Below, in pieces: positions 44,594 through 52,555 of a stretch of 64,000 bases of DNA. The DNA is from Marisalimonas marina (GTDB lineage Bacteria; Pseudomonadota; Alphaproteobacteria; Puniceispirillales; Marisalimonadaceae). The notes beneath the pieces were generated by a model. That model saw nothing but the letters and a program-made list of their open reading frames with translations, searched no databases and was not told where the DNA came from. Location of the stretch: contig JAYPPH010000005.1 of the NCBI GenBank assembly GCA_038131365.1, positions 486,510 through 550,509 of the forward strand, in the 5' to 3' direction. The translations under genes and the position numbers were made by a program. Every line of letters starts with the position of its first letter. The first letter of the stretch is position 1.

Positions 44594-45115
44594 AATATTT
44601 TGCTCAGAAAACTTATTTTAGGAAAAATATTAAAAATTTCATTACCAAAAATATTAATAGATGTAGAATGATGAATTACTTCATCAAAACTAACTTCTCC
44701 AAGAATACTTTTAATAGATTGATTTTTGTTATTAAGATCAAAATCTAATTTGACCTTAGAGTTAAATCAGATGAACTAAAAAGCTTTAAATTTTTATTGT
44801 GGAGTTAAACGGCTTGAAAAACTTTTTTCCTCTTCAGCATGTTTCTACCCAGAATTCATTATCATTTCCATTTATATAAAATTTTGAAAACTCATAATAA
44901 CTATTTTACGTTTTAATACACTATCTTCCTAATTTTACGGACTCAAAATGATATGAATCCATCCTGTTAGATAAATTAATTTAGATTTTGTTATTAAGTA
45001 TCGATACCACTTATATCATCAATTGAAGAGTTATTTAAATATTTAAGAACCGCTCTTTTATTAATCAATAAATCTGCGACTGAAATCTTCATAGATCAAT
45101 TTCCAAACTTTTAGC
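44594..45115. other. AT-rich spacer with possible coding debris
   Basis: No intact gene is visible. On the minus strand about 44,600-44,770 is open and reads plausibly protein-like (for example KVKLDFDLNNKNQSIKSIL and FDEVIHHSTSINIFGNEIF) but has no start. A 32-codon minus ORF (45092 to 44994, starting MKISVADLLINKRAVLK) looks like the beginning of a lost gene. I read this stretch as decayed mobile-element cargo. Confidence 0.45.
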
Positions 45116-45182
45116 GGCGTAATTTACTCAACAATATAGTTGCGTCATCTGTTTGAAATGTGAATCTAAGGAGATAATTATG
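45116..45182 (+). promoter_or_regulatory. leader copy 1 of a duplicated 67-bp promoter/operator element
   Basis: This stretch aligns without gaps to 45833-45899, both ending in the start codon of an unknown gene. The shared core is GGCGTAATTTAC, then AACA, AGTTGCGTCATCTGTTTGA and AAGGAG. A near-palindrome GTAATTTAC sits next to a plausible -10 (TATAGT), as an operator would. No third copy was seen. Confidence 0.7.
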
Positions 45183-45485
45183 AATAATCATCATAATGAC
45201 AACACCCCCGTTTATTTAGTTGAAACCCATACAAGACTTGAAAGAGCAGTTGTCTCGTTCTGCGAAAGAGTTGTTTTTTTCTATCCAAGTTTTGATGCAA
45301 GAGCTGCTTTGGTAGACAATATCGGCGATCTCATGAACAAAGGACACAAGTCTAGTTATATAACTAACAAAATAGCTGTTCTTTACTATGAAGCTGAATG
45401 GGTTGAAGACAAAATGCAATTTGAAATAACGGTTCGCTATATTGGTTTTGAAACCGACGTAGACTTCCTAGAGCGAGCAAATTAA
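45180..45485 (+). CDS. hypothetical protein of the island (101 aa)
   Basis: I chose ATG 45180, because AAGGAG lies 7 bp upstream and the shared leader ends exactly there; a longer frame from 45153 would run into that leader. The protein starts MNNHHNDNTPVYLVETHTR, is acidic and aromatic-rich (VVFFYPSF, VLYYEAEW, VRYIGFE) and has no signal peptide or helix suggesting membrane insertion. No family recognised. Confidence 0.7.
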   Translation: MNNHHNDNTPVYLVETHTRLERAVVSFCERVVFFYPSFDARAALVDNIGDLMNKGHKSSYITNKIAVLYYEAEWVEDKMQFEITVRYIGFETDVDFLERAN

Positions 45486-45498
45486 TAAACCAAAAATA

Positions 45499-45522
45499 GG
45501 AGAGGGGATAATACCTCTCTCC
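45499..45522. other. hairpin between two island genes
   Basis: GGAGAG and CTCTCC pair around a 12-base loop, in the gap between the 101-residue and 75-residue genes. It lacks a T-run, so it is not a standard terminator; it could stabilise or process a shared transcript. Confidence 0.35.
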
Positions 45523-45543
45523 AATAAAAAATGGAGATTTTAT

Positions 45544-45771
45544 ATGACAGAAGAATTATTAAAGAAGTACATCCACTATTTTGGAGATAAACCCCCATTC
45601 CCACCCAAACACATCATGGAGTCCTTAGTCAGAATGAAAGACGACGGAACATTTGATGCTAAGTTGAAAGCTGTTTCTTCGATTAGAGGAGAGTTAAAAG
45701 ATAAAATAGAAGAAGCCAGTGGAGAAAAGATGTCAATTAATCATCCTGTTTTTAAGGATAAATTAGAGTAA
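45544..45771 (+). CDS. hypothetical protein of the island (75 aa)
   Basis: A small charged protein starting MTEELLKKYIHYFGDKPPF, rich in lysine and glutamate with a predicted helical C-terminal half. Starts with ATG after a weak AT-rich leader (aaaatggagattttat). It lies 58 bp after the 101-residue gene and is probably co-transcribed with it. No family recognised. Confidence 0.6.
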   Translation: MTEELLKKYIHYFGDKPPFPPKHIMESLVRMKDDGTFDAKLKAVSSIRGELKDKIEEASGEKMSINHPVFKDKLE

Positions 45772-45832
45772 AATAGACGTAAAATTAAAAGGATATTTAT
45801 GAATACCTCCTAACACATTGAAAACATTCTTT

Positions 45833-45899
45833 GGCGTAATTTACGTAACAGTACAGTTGCGTCATCTGTTTGACATTGTGAAAAAAGGAGAAGTATATG
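45833..45899 (+). promoter_or_regulatory. leader copy 2 of a duplicated 67-bp promoter/operator element
   Basis: Second copy of the element at 45116-45182, with identical spacing to the start codon. In this copy the palindrome is perfect except for the centre base (CGTAATTTACG) and the likely -10 reads TACAGT. Differences are mainly point substitutions, so the copies diverged after duplication without loss of spacing. Confidence 0.7.
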
Positions 45900-46412
45900 A
45901 CAAGCAATCATGTAAAAACTACCCTTATGGGTAAGCATAAAATCAATAAAGTAAGTGTAGAAATTTATTTTGCACCTAAAGTTATTGAAGCATATGCATC
46001 AAGAGATGATATAACTCTTATCAATAATCTTAAGCCCGGCGAAGAATACGATCTTTACCCACTAGAGATGCACTTTAAAAATATTTTTCAAATCGTTAAA
46101 TCACGTGTTTTAGAACTTAAAACATATGAGATGTTTTTTGATAATATTGAATACGAAGGTCATCATTTGGTTTGGAGATCTAATTTTGATGAAAAATCAA
46201 AATTGATGAAAATAGGCGTAACATACTCGCAGATGAATAGCCCCAAGTACAAAGAAGAACTAAATAAGGCTCTTCAGGAATGGAAGGAAGCTGAAGCAAG
46301 AGGCGAAGATATGGATGAACTTATAAGGCAGCAGTTTGAGGCTGGTAAGGATCATCCCAATAAGCCAATACTTGTTGGTTTTATACCATCACCAAAAGAC
46401 ACAACACATTAA
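45897..46412 (+). CDS. hypothetical protein of the island (171 aa)
   Basis: Starts MTSNHVKTTLMGKHKINKVS, directly after the second shared leader and an AAAGGAG site. It looks like a soluble α/β protein: a β-rich first half (VEIYFAPKVIEAYA, EYDLYPLEMHF) and a helical, acidic C-terminal half. No relation to the first leader-controlled protein is evident by eye, though both are aromatic-rich. No family recognised. Confidence 0.7.
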   Translation: MTSNHVKTTLMGKHKINKVSVEIYFAPKVIEAYASRDDITLINNLKPGEEYDLYPLEMHFKNIFQIVKSRVLELKTYEMFFDNIEYEGHHLVWRSNFDEKSKLMKIGVTYSQMNSPKYKEELNKALQEWKEAEARGEDMDELIRQQFEAGKDHPNKPILVGFIPSPKDTTH

Positions 46413-46416
46413 CTTT

Positions 46417-46444
46417 AAAAGAGGGATTTTATCCCTCTTTTTTC
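46417..46444. terminator. bidirectional rho-independent terminator
   Basis: AAAAGAGGGAT and ATCCCTCTTTT pair around TTT, with A-run on one side and T-run on the other. It serves the plus-strand 171-residue gene and the convergent minus-strand genes. Confidence 0.88.
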
Positions 46445-46468
46445 TCTTCTGGTTTTATTTGTTAACCT

Positions 46469-46690
46469 TCAAACTTTTCTTTTAAAGGATATAGGTTCTG
46501 ATGTGTAACTATCTGTGTGTTTATCATTAGAAAAGTTTCTTACAACAGTTGTTCTTTTTATACCATCTTCTGTATACTGCCATGTCACGAGCTCTTGCCT
46601 GAAGATTGAGGCCGGAACTTTATGATTGCCAAGTTTTTCTGAGTAAGTTTTTGGGTTAGAATAAAATATATTTGTATTAGTCTTTTTCAT
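46469..46690 (-). CDS. hypothetical protein (73 aa)
   Basis: Starts MKKTNTNIFYSNPKTYSEKL with a good Shine-Dalgarno (aggagttaagga). Basic and polar, no membrane helix. The start overlaps the stop of the upstream 54-residue gene by 4 bp (ATGA), so the two form a translation-coupled pair. No family recognised. Confidence 0.6.
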   Translation of the reverse strand: MKKTNTNIFYSNPKTYSEKLGNHKVPASIFRQELVTWQYTEDGIKRTTVVRNFSNDKHTDSYTSEPISFKRKV

Positions 46691-46851
46691 TCCTTAACTC
46701 CTTTTTCTGAAGTGTTTGAATGATTAATCTTTATCCCCTTTGCCTCAAAAATTCTTACCAAGTTGTTAAAAATTGTATCAACTGACATATCCTTGTTGAT
46801 GGGTTCTAGAAATAATAATTTTTTATTATTTTTGGAAGTTTTTTTAATCAT
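46687..46851 (-). CDS. hypothetical protein (54 aa)
   Basis: I take ATG 46851 as the start, because gaggagatacat precedes it; a longer frame to 46932 has no ribosome site. The protein starts MIKKTSKNNKKLLFLEPINK and continues DMSVDTIFNNLVRIFEAKG. It is basic at its N-terminus and forms a pair with the 73-residue gene. No family recognised. Confidence 0.6.
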   Translation of the reverse strand: MIKKTSKNNKKLLFLEPINKDMSVDTIFNNLVRIFEAKGIKINHSNTSEKGVKE

Positions 46852-46938
46852 ATGTATCTCCTCTTTAGTACTTTTGCTTTCATAGCAGGGCGCACAATTT
46901 GGCATAACTGCCCAATCCATAAGGTGGATCAATCCATA

Positions 46939-46975
46939 AAAAAAGCCGTTACAACTTACGTTGAAACGACTGACA
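46939..46975 (-). terminator. probable terminator after the 42-residue ORF
   Basis: On the minus strand CGTTTCAAC and GTTGTAACG pair around GTAA with one mismatch, followed by GCTTTTTTT. It would end transcription coming from 47,193. Confidence 0.6.
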
Positions 46976-47064
46976 ACGCTTTAGCTGTATTTATTAATCG
47001 CCCGCAATTTGCTCTTAACTCGGCGATAATTATTCTTAACAAATAACCAATAATTTTACAATTA

Positions 47065-47193
47065 TTAAGATCTTTTTTTACTAGCCTTTCGTTGTTCATT
47101 TTGATAGCTGGGACATGAAAAGTTTCCCATGCCAAACATATCTTCAATAAAATTCTGCCATATGTAATTTATTCTATGTAAAACATTTTTCAT
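47065..47193 (-). CDS. possible small protein (42 aa)
   Basis: An ORF starting MKNVLHRINYIWQNFIEDMF, with a gggag site 7 bp before the ATG and a terminator hairpin downstream. Compact, aromatic N-terminal helix and a basic tail (ending ASKKRS). A conflicting longer frame (47147 to 46956) has no ribosome site, and I rate the shorter one more likely. No family recognised. Confidence 0.45.
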   Translation of the reverse strand: MKNVLHRINYIWQNFIEDMFGMGNFSCPSYQNEQRKASKKRS

Positions 47194-47280
47194 AATGGTC
47201 TCCCGTTAAAGCTAATTAACCATTATAATGATAATAAGTCATAAATACGACTGTAATTAAAGAAAAACATTATATGCATC

Positions 47281-47721
47281 ATGACCCTAAATAATGAACA
47301 ATTGACAAATAAACAAACAAAGTTTGCAAACCTTGTGGCAGTTGAGGGTATGAGTAATACCCAAGCTTACATAATTGCCTATAACCCTAGTAAAAATGCC
47401 AAACAAAAATCAATACATGAAATGGCTTGTAGAGTTTTTGCTAACGTCAAGGTTCAGTCAAGGATTAAGGCTATTCAATGCCAAATTGAACAAGAAAAGC
47501 ATATGAGAGCTCTGAGAAGAGAGGAATATGTATTGAACCGTTTAACAATAGAAGCTGAATTTGCAGATAATGCCAGTAGTCGTATTAGAGCTTTAGAATT
47601 GCTAGGCAAAACTGTAAATATGTTCAAAGACAAGCAAGAACCTAAAAAGGAAATGCCAAAAGCTAGTGAAGAAGTTAAAGAAGAATTAATGATAAAGTTA
47701 CAAAAGCTTTTGTCTTCTTAA
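47281..47721 (+). CDS. phage terminase small subunit-like DNA-binding protein
   Basis: A 146-residue protein with an N-terminal helix-turn-helix domain of the terminase small subunit type: LTNKQTKFANLVAVEGMSNT, then AYIIAYNPSKNAKQKSIHEM, where the repeated N-x-x-A pattern and the 'NPS.' turn match that family. The rest is a charged helical oligomerisation region. In phages this subunit recognises DNA for packaging; here no large terminase subunit, capsid or portal genes are near, so it is likely a prophage leftover or a domesticated regulator. Confidence 0.75.
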   Translation: MTLNNEQLTNKQTKFANLVAVEGMSNTQAYIIAYNPSKNAKQKSIHEMACRVFANVKVQSRIKAIQCQIEQEKHMRALRREEYVLNRLTIEAEFADNASSRIRALELLGKTVNMFKDKQEPKKEMPKASEEVKEELMIKLQKLLSS

Positions 47722-47780
47722 TATTGTTCTAATCTAAAAAATAAAAAATAATTTTTTTCTAAATTTTCTGATTTTAATTA

Positions 47781-47820
47781 GTCAATATAAGCCTGTATAA
47801 GTCAATAAATGTCTGTATAA
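47781..47820. repeat. tandem 20-bp direct repeat
   Basis: Two head-to-tail units, GTCAATATAAGCCTGTATAA and GTCAATAAATGTCTGTATAA, differ at three bases. Their 20-bp period puts both on the same face of the DNA helix, which suits cooperative binding; a weaker third unit may follow. Confidence 0.65.
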
Positions 47821-47942
47821 GTAAAATAATGTATTTTTTTAAAATTTTGACTTTTTTGTTAAAATATGTTAAAAATTTTTTAATTTGTTTGATACGAATA
47901 TCGAATATATTTCAAATCACATAATAAGATATGAGTAGCAAG

Positions 47943-47964
47943 TTGGTGTTTTCTTTAACACCAA
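47943..47964. repeat. 8-bp inverted repeat
   Basis: TTGGTGTT and AACACCAA are perfect arms around a 6-base spacer. No T-run follows, so an operator or a short RNA stem-loop is more likely than a terminator. Confidence 0.6.
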
Positions 47965-48171
47965 GTGATCAAACATATTAACTTGTATTTATTTAATTTA
48001 ATGAAGTGTTATATAATTAAATATTACTGATTACCAAATTAAAAAATTTTGTAGATACAAATTTTTTTTTTAATTTTTACTTCTATATCCTCTAAATCAA
48101 ATAAAATTGAATATTAATCCATGAGAGTATAAGGTTTTTGTATAATTAATTATTGGTTTTGGAGGAGCGTT

Positions 48172-48870
48172 ATGCCTAGACATAGGGGCACATATAATCC
48201 TAAAAATCATGAGGCATACGAACTCAGTCGTTCTCGCATTGAAAACTTTGTTAAATGTCCTGCTTGTTTTTATTTAACTCAAGTTAAAGGAATAAAGTTT
48301 CCAAGCATACCCGGTTTTAATATTAATGAAGCAACTGACATTCTTCTTAAAAGAGATTTTGATAAATACCGTGGTGCTAAAACCACACACGATTTCTTAA
48401 TTAATTTGGGGATGGAACATCTAATTCCATTCGAGCATCCAGACTTTGAGCTTTGGACACAAAGTATGCATTTTGGAGCACAAGGAAGGATGCATTTTAT
48501 TCATGAGGCAAGTAACTTAAAAGTTGGTGGTGGGTTAGACGATGTTTGGTTAAATACAAAGACAGAAGAGTTACATATTGTTGATTATAAAAGTACCTCA
48601 CAGAAGACTGAGGGCATGGAAATTACCCTAGAGGATAAATGGAAAGCAGCCTACAAAAGACAAATGGATTTGTATGTGTGGGTGATGCAAAAAAAGGGGT
48701 TTAATGTTAGTTCTATTTCTTATACTGGAGGATATTTTTTATAGTTTTTTAATCAACAAGAAGCTACGATGTTTAAAACGACGGAGACCGTTTAGAGCCA
48801 ACACTAATGAAAATTATAGTTTTCTTAATCACTGAAGAAGAAGCTAGAGGCAACAATGATATTTTTATTT
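48172..48870 (+). pseudogene. PD-(D/E)XK (RecB/Cas4-like) nuclease, 3' end decayed
   Basis: The intact 190-residue part (48172-48744) starts MPRHRGTYNPKNHEAYELSR, with a strong Shine-Dalgarno (ggaggagc). It shows the nuclease pattern: aspartate in KVGGGLDDVWL, then LHIVDYKSTS (D-x-K), and the Q-x3-Y motif in YKRQMDLYVWV; a CPAC pair lies near the N-terminus. It stops right after the strand SYTGGYFL, where relatives continue. Fragments after the stop in another frame (NDGDRLEPTLMKI ...) resemble the missing end, so I read it as a 3' frameshifted gene. The catalytic core could still fold. Confidence 0.7.
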
Positions 48871-48881
48871 TTTAAAATGAT

Positions 48882-51830
48882 TAGAATTTTTTGATCAACC
48901 AATTTTAAATACACCTTATAATTTCCTAATAGACACTGGGAATTAGAAGACTGGGCAACCAACACAATTTTGGTTGGACCATCATCACTAATTAGACCAC
49001 CAAGGCCAACGTCAAAGAAATGATAATGAAAATTAAAGACTGTTTAAATCAACTGAGCAAGAGTATAATACCTCTGGTTATATAAACAGGATAAGAGAAT
49101 TAGTTGATCAATGGAGAAAGCTTCCTAATGAACGTGACTGGCAAGTAACATCAGAAACTGCTCAATTGCTGCGCTTTTGGCGATTACATGAGTTTGAGAC
49201 AATTCGCCCCTTCTTTTGCCAAGTTGAAGCTGTGGAAACTGCTATTTGGTTAGCGGAAGTTGCTCCAAAAATGGGAAGACGTACTGAAAATATACTCAAA
49301 CGCTTAAAAATAGCTAATGAGCAGGCTAATCCAGAAATTTTTCGAATTGCATTTAAATTGGCTACTGGTGCTGGCAAGACTACAGTAATGGCCATGCTGA
49401 TTGCTTGGCAAACTGTAAACGCTGTTCGTCATCCGCAAACTAAATCATTTTCCCGTGCATTCTTGATTGTTACACCCGGTATCACAATTAAAGATCGCTT
49501 GCGCGTTCTTCAACCAAATGATCCTGAAAGTTATTATAAAACACGGGAACTCATTCCTTCGGATATGCTTGGTGATATTGAAAAAGCAAAAATAGTCATC
49601 ACCAATTATCACGCTTTTAAATTGCGTGAAACCATAGAAATTTCAAAAACTGGGCGAACTTTATTAAAAGGAAGAGGAGATGAAATTCAGACATTAGAAA
49701 GCGAAGGTCAGATGATTAAGCGTGTCATGGGTGAGTTGATGAGCGCAAAAAAAATTGTTGTTATTAATGATGAAGCACACCATTGTTACCGAGAGAAACT
49801 CTCTCAGAGGAAGAAAATTTAAAAGGTGACGATAAAAAGAAGCAGAAAAAAACAAAGAAGCTGCACGTTTATGGATAACAGGTATTGAAATGGTAAAACG
49901 TAAGTTAGGTGTAAGAGATTGTTTACGATTTATCTGCCACACCCCTTTTCTTGAAAGGTTCTGGTTATGCAGAAGGAACACTTTTCCCTTGGTTTCTAGT
50001 GATTTTTCATTAATGGATGCAATTGAATGTGGCATTGTCAAACTGCCTCGTGTTCCTGTATCTGATAACGTAGCACGCCCATGAAATGCCGATTTATCGA
50101 AATTTATGGGACTACATAGGTAAAAGTATGCCTAAAAAAGGGCGCGGTGAGGAAAAAGCCGATCCCGATAAGCTTCCATTAGAATTAAAAACTGCTTTAG
50201 ATGCTCTTTATGGACATTACGAAAAGATTTTTGAAAGTTGGAAAAAGAAGGAATTTTGGTTCCTCCTGTTTTATTGTTGTTTGTAATAATACTTCTACAT
50301 CTAAGCTAGTTTTTGACTATATATCAGGTTTTGACCGAGAAAATAATAATAACGAAATAGAGTCTATTCCCGGCAGATTAGAACTTTTCCAAAACTATGA
50401 TAAGCAAGGTAATCGTTTATCAATTCCAAGAACATTATTGATTGATAGCAACCAACTTGAGACTGGAGACACTCTTGATAAAGAGTTTAGAGAGGCTGCC
50501 GCTCCGGAAATTGAAAGATTTCGCCGTGAAATTTTAGAACGATCAGGTAATCAAAAAGAAGCTGAAAACATTAATGATGCAACAATGCTTCGTGAAGTAA
50601 TGAATACTGTTCGAAAAGCAGGGTCACTTGGTGGTCAAATAAGATGTGTCGTATCAGTTTCGATGCTAACTGAAGGCTGGGATGCAAACACAGTGACACA
50701 TGTGCTCGGAGTTCGTGCTTTCGGAACTCAACTGCTATGTGAGCAGGTTGTTGGTCGTGCCCTTCGTCGCCAATCATATGAGTTGAATGAAGAAGGTTTT
50801 TTTAATGTTGAATATGCTGATGTTCTAGGTATCCCATTTCATTTTGCAGCAGAACCGGTTGTACCTAAACCAAATCCACCGCGTCCGACTATTCGTGTTT
50901 GTGCAATTCGTGAGCGTGATCATCTAGAAATAAGATTTCCAAGGTAGAGGGATATCGAACAGAGCTTCCCACAACTGCGTTAATACCAAATTTTACAGAT
51001 GAGCATACTTTACGTTTGTCTCCTGATGTAGTTGGCCCTTCCATAACCAATGTCCAAGGTATAGTAGGAGAGGGAACAAGCTTACTTTAGAACATACTAA
51101 AGACACGCGAAAAAGTTCAGTTATATATAGTTTAGCGGCGCACCTTCTTTATAATCATTATCGGGATGCAAATGAGCAGCCTAAACATCATCTGTTCATG
51201 CCTTTAAAGAAAATTTGCCATTATTGGTTAGATAATCATTTAGAGTGTATTGGAAATACCTATCCAGCACAGGTAATGTATGAACAGATTAAAGATATGG
51301 CTGCAAATAAGATTAAATCTGCAATTACTGAAACTTATTCTGGTGAACAATTAGTTAAAGCGGTTCTTGATCCATACAATATGCAAGGATCATCTATATA
51401 TGTCAATTTCACTACATCCAATACATGCCGGTATGAAACTAATGAGCATAAGTCTCATATAAATTATGTGATTGGTGACAGCGAATGGGAATTAGATATG
51501 GCAGAAGCTTTAGAAAATTGTCCACGCGTACTGGCTTATGTCAAAACCATTCACTTGGGTTTGAAGTACCTTATTTATTTGGATCTGAGCCACGCAAATA
51601 CCGCCCAGATTTCATTGCAAAAGTAGATGATGGTATGCTTGGTGACCCACTTAATTTAGTAATTGAGGTGAAGGGTTATCGTAATGAAGCAGCTATAGAA
51701 AAATCTAATACCATGAAGGCATTTTGGGTACTGGTGTGAATAATTTGAAAAAATTCGGCCGTTGGGCTTTTTTATAGAATTCAGGGTGATGCTCTTGATA
51801 GCAAAGCCAGTGTGACAGCTGTGGAGAGGT
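48882..51830 (+). pseudogene. type III-like restriction helicase-nuclease (BPTD_3080-type), many frameshifts
   Basis: The full protein can be followed through several frames. N-terminal pieces (QPILNTPYNFPNRHWELED at about 48,896 and STEQEYNTSGYINRIRELVDQW at about 49,049, cut here) lead into FFCQVEAVETAIWL, Walker A ATGAGKTTVMAMLIAW, DEAHHCYRE, SATPF, and motif VI VVGRALRRQSY (about 50,740). The C-terminal PD-(D/E)XK nuclease is RPDFIAKVDDG then VIEVKGYRN (about 51,605-51,685). Frames break at about 49,020, 49,800, 49,870, 49,930, 50,080, 50,270, 50,945, 51,080 and 51,560. Such proteins cut foreign DNA with a partner methyltransferase. The gene is not expressible as read. Confidence 0.8.
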
Positions 51831-51909
51831 TAATGCACAATCGGGTACTACAAATAAAATACAGATGCTACAAAATGAAAACTTGGGTCAAAGTGAGGGG
51901 TTAAAAAGT

Positions 51910-52555
51910 ATGGCAAAAAAACCAAAAGCCAGTTGAAACTATTACCCATAAAGATGATACACGTACCAATATTCCCACAGCAGAATATGAAAATATAATG
52001 CGAGATGAAGATAAAAAGCCAATTGAATTGAAATATCCTCGCAACTCAGATTTAGATCCTCAGCTAGTCTTGGCGGGGCAAAGATAATCAGGATTGGTCT
52101 GATTTGGTAGTGACCGCACCGCCTCTTTATATACAAGAAAAATCAATCCCAAACATATTATAGATGATCTTATGCGACAGTCAAAAAAACGGGCAGATGA
52201 CAAAGCGCAGGAAAATGCACCAGATCTATTCGCTAATATGTTTGATGGGAAATTGATCCAGAAGCTAAAACCGAATTTCTATGCCCATGATCAGAACTGA
52301 CCAATCGGATGATTTTGGGCGACAGTCTGCAGGCTATGGCATCACTGGCAGAACGTGAAGGGCTACGTGGAAAGTGCAATGCATATATTTTGACCCACCT
52401 TATGTGGGATTAAGTTTGGCTCAAACTGGCAGGTGTCGACCCAATCACAGGATGTAACTGGATGCAAAGGTAGACCAAATAACTAGAGAGCCGAGATGTA
52501 AAAGCATTCCGTGGGACACATGGTCGGACAAATTCACTGTACTTAGTTATCATCG
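51910..52555 (+). pseudogene. site-specific DNA methyltransferase (Mod), truncated and frameshifted
   Basis: ATG 51910 opens MAKKPK, and later pieces in several frames give NIPTAEYENIMRDEDKKPIE, TAPPLYIQEKINPK, RMILGDSLQAMASLAEREGL and the catalytic IYFDPPYGIKFGSNW (about 52,388, read with one frame change). This is the DPPY motif of adenine methyltransferases of type III restriction systems, and it would protect DNA from the neighbouring nuclease. It ends abruptly at about 52,550 where the GC-rich glnE begins. Confidence 0.75.

Larger units (their letters stand above)
47722..48171. other. AT-rich intergenic region with direct and inverted repeats
   Basis: No gene is visible in about 450 bp. 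It holds two 20-bp direct repeats in tandem at 47781-47800 and 47801-47820 (GTCAATATAAGCCTGTATAA and a 17/20 match), and an inverted repeat TTGGTGTT/AACACCAA with a 6-base loop at 47943-47964. These look like protein-binding sites or a stem-loop RNA element upstream of the nuclease gene. Confidence 0.55.

Noticed and set aside
44300..44600. A tRNA attachment site at the recombinase remnant
   Set aside because: No tRNA or tRNA-end duplicate could be found near either end of the island.
46852..47046. 64-codon plus-strand ORF
   Set aside because: No ribosome site, overlaps a minus-strand terminator, and overlapping minus ORFs have better start signals.
47781..47964. CRISPR array
   Set aside because: Only two 20-bp units without spacers and a single inverted repeat; no cas genes. 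The PD-(D/E)XK protein alone is not Cas4 evidence.
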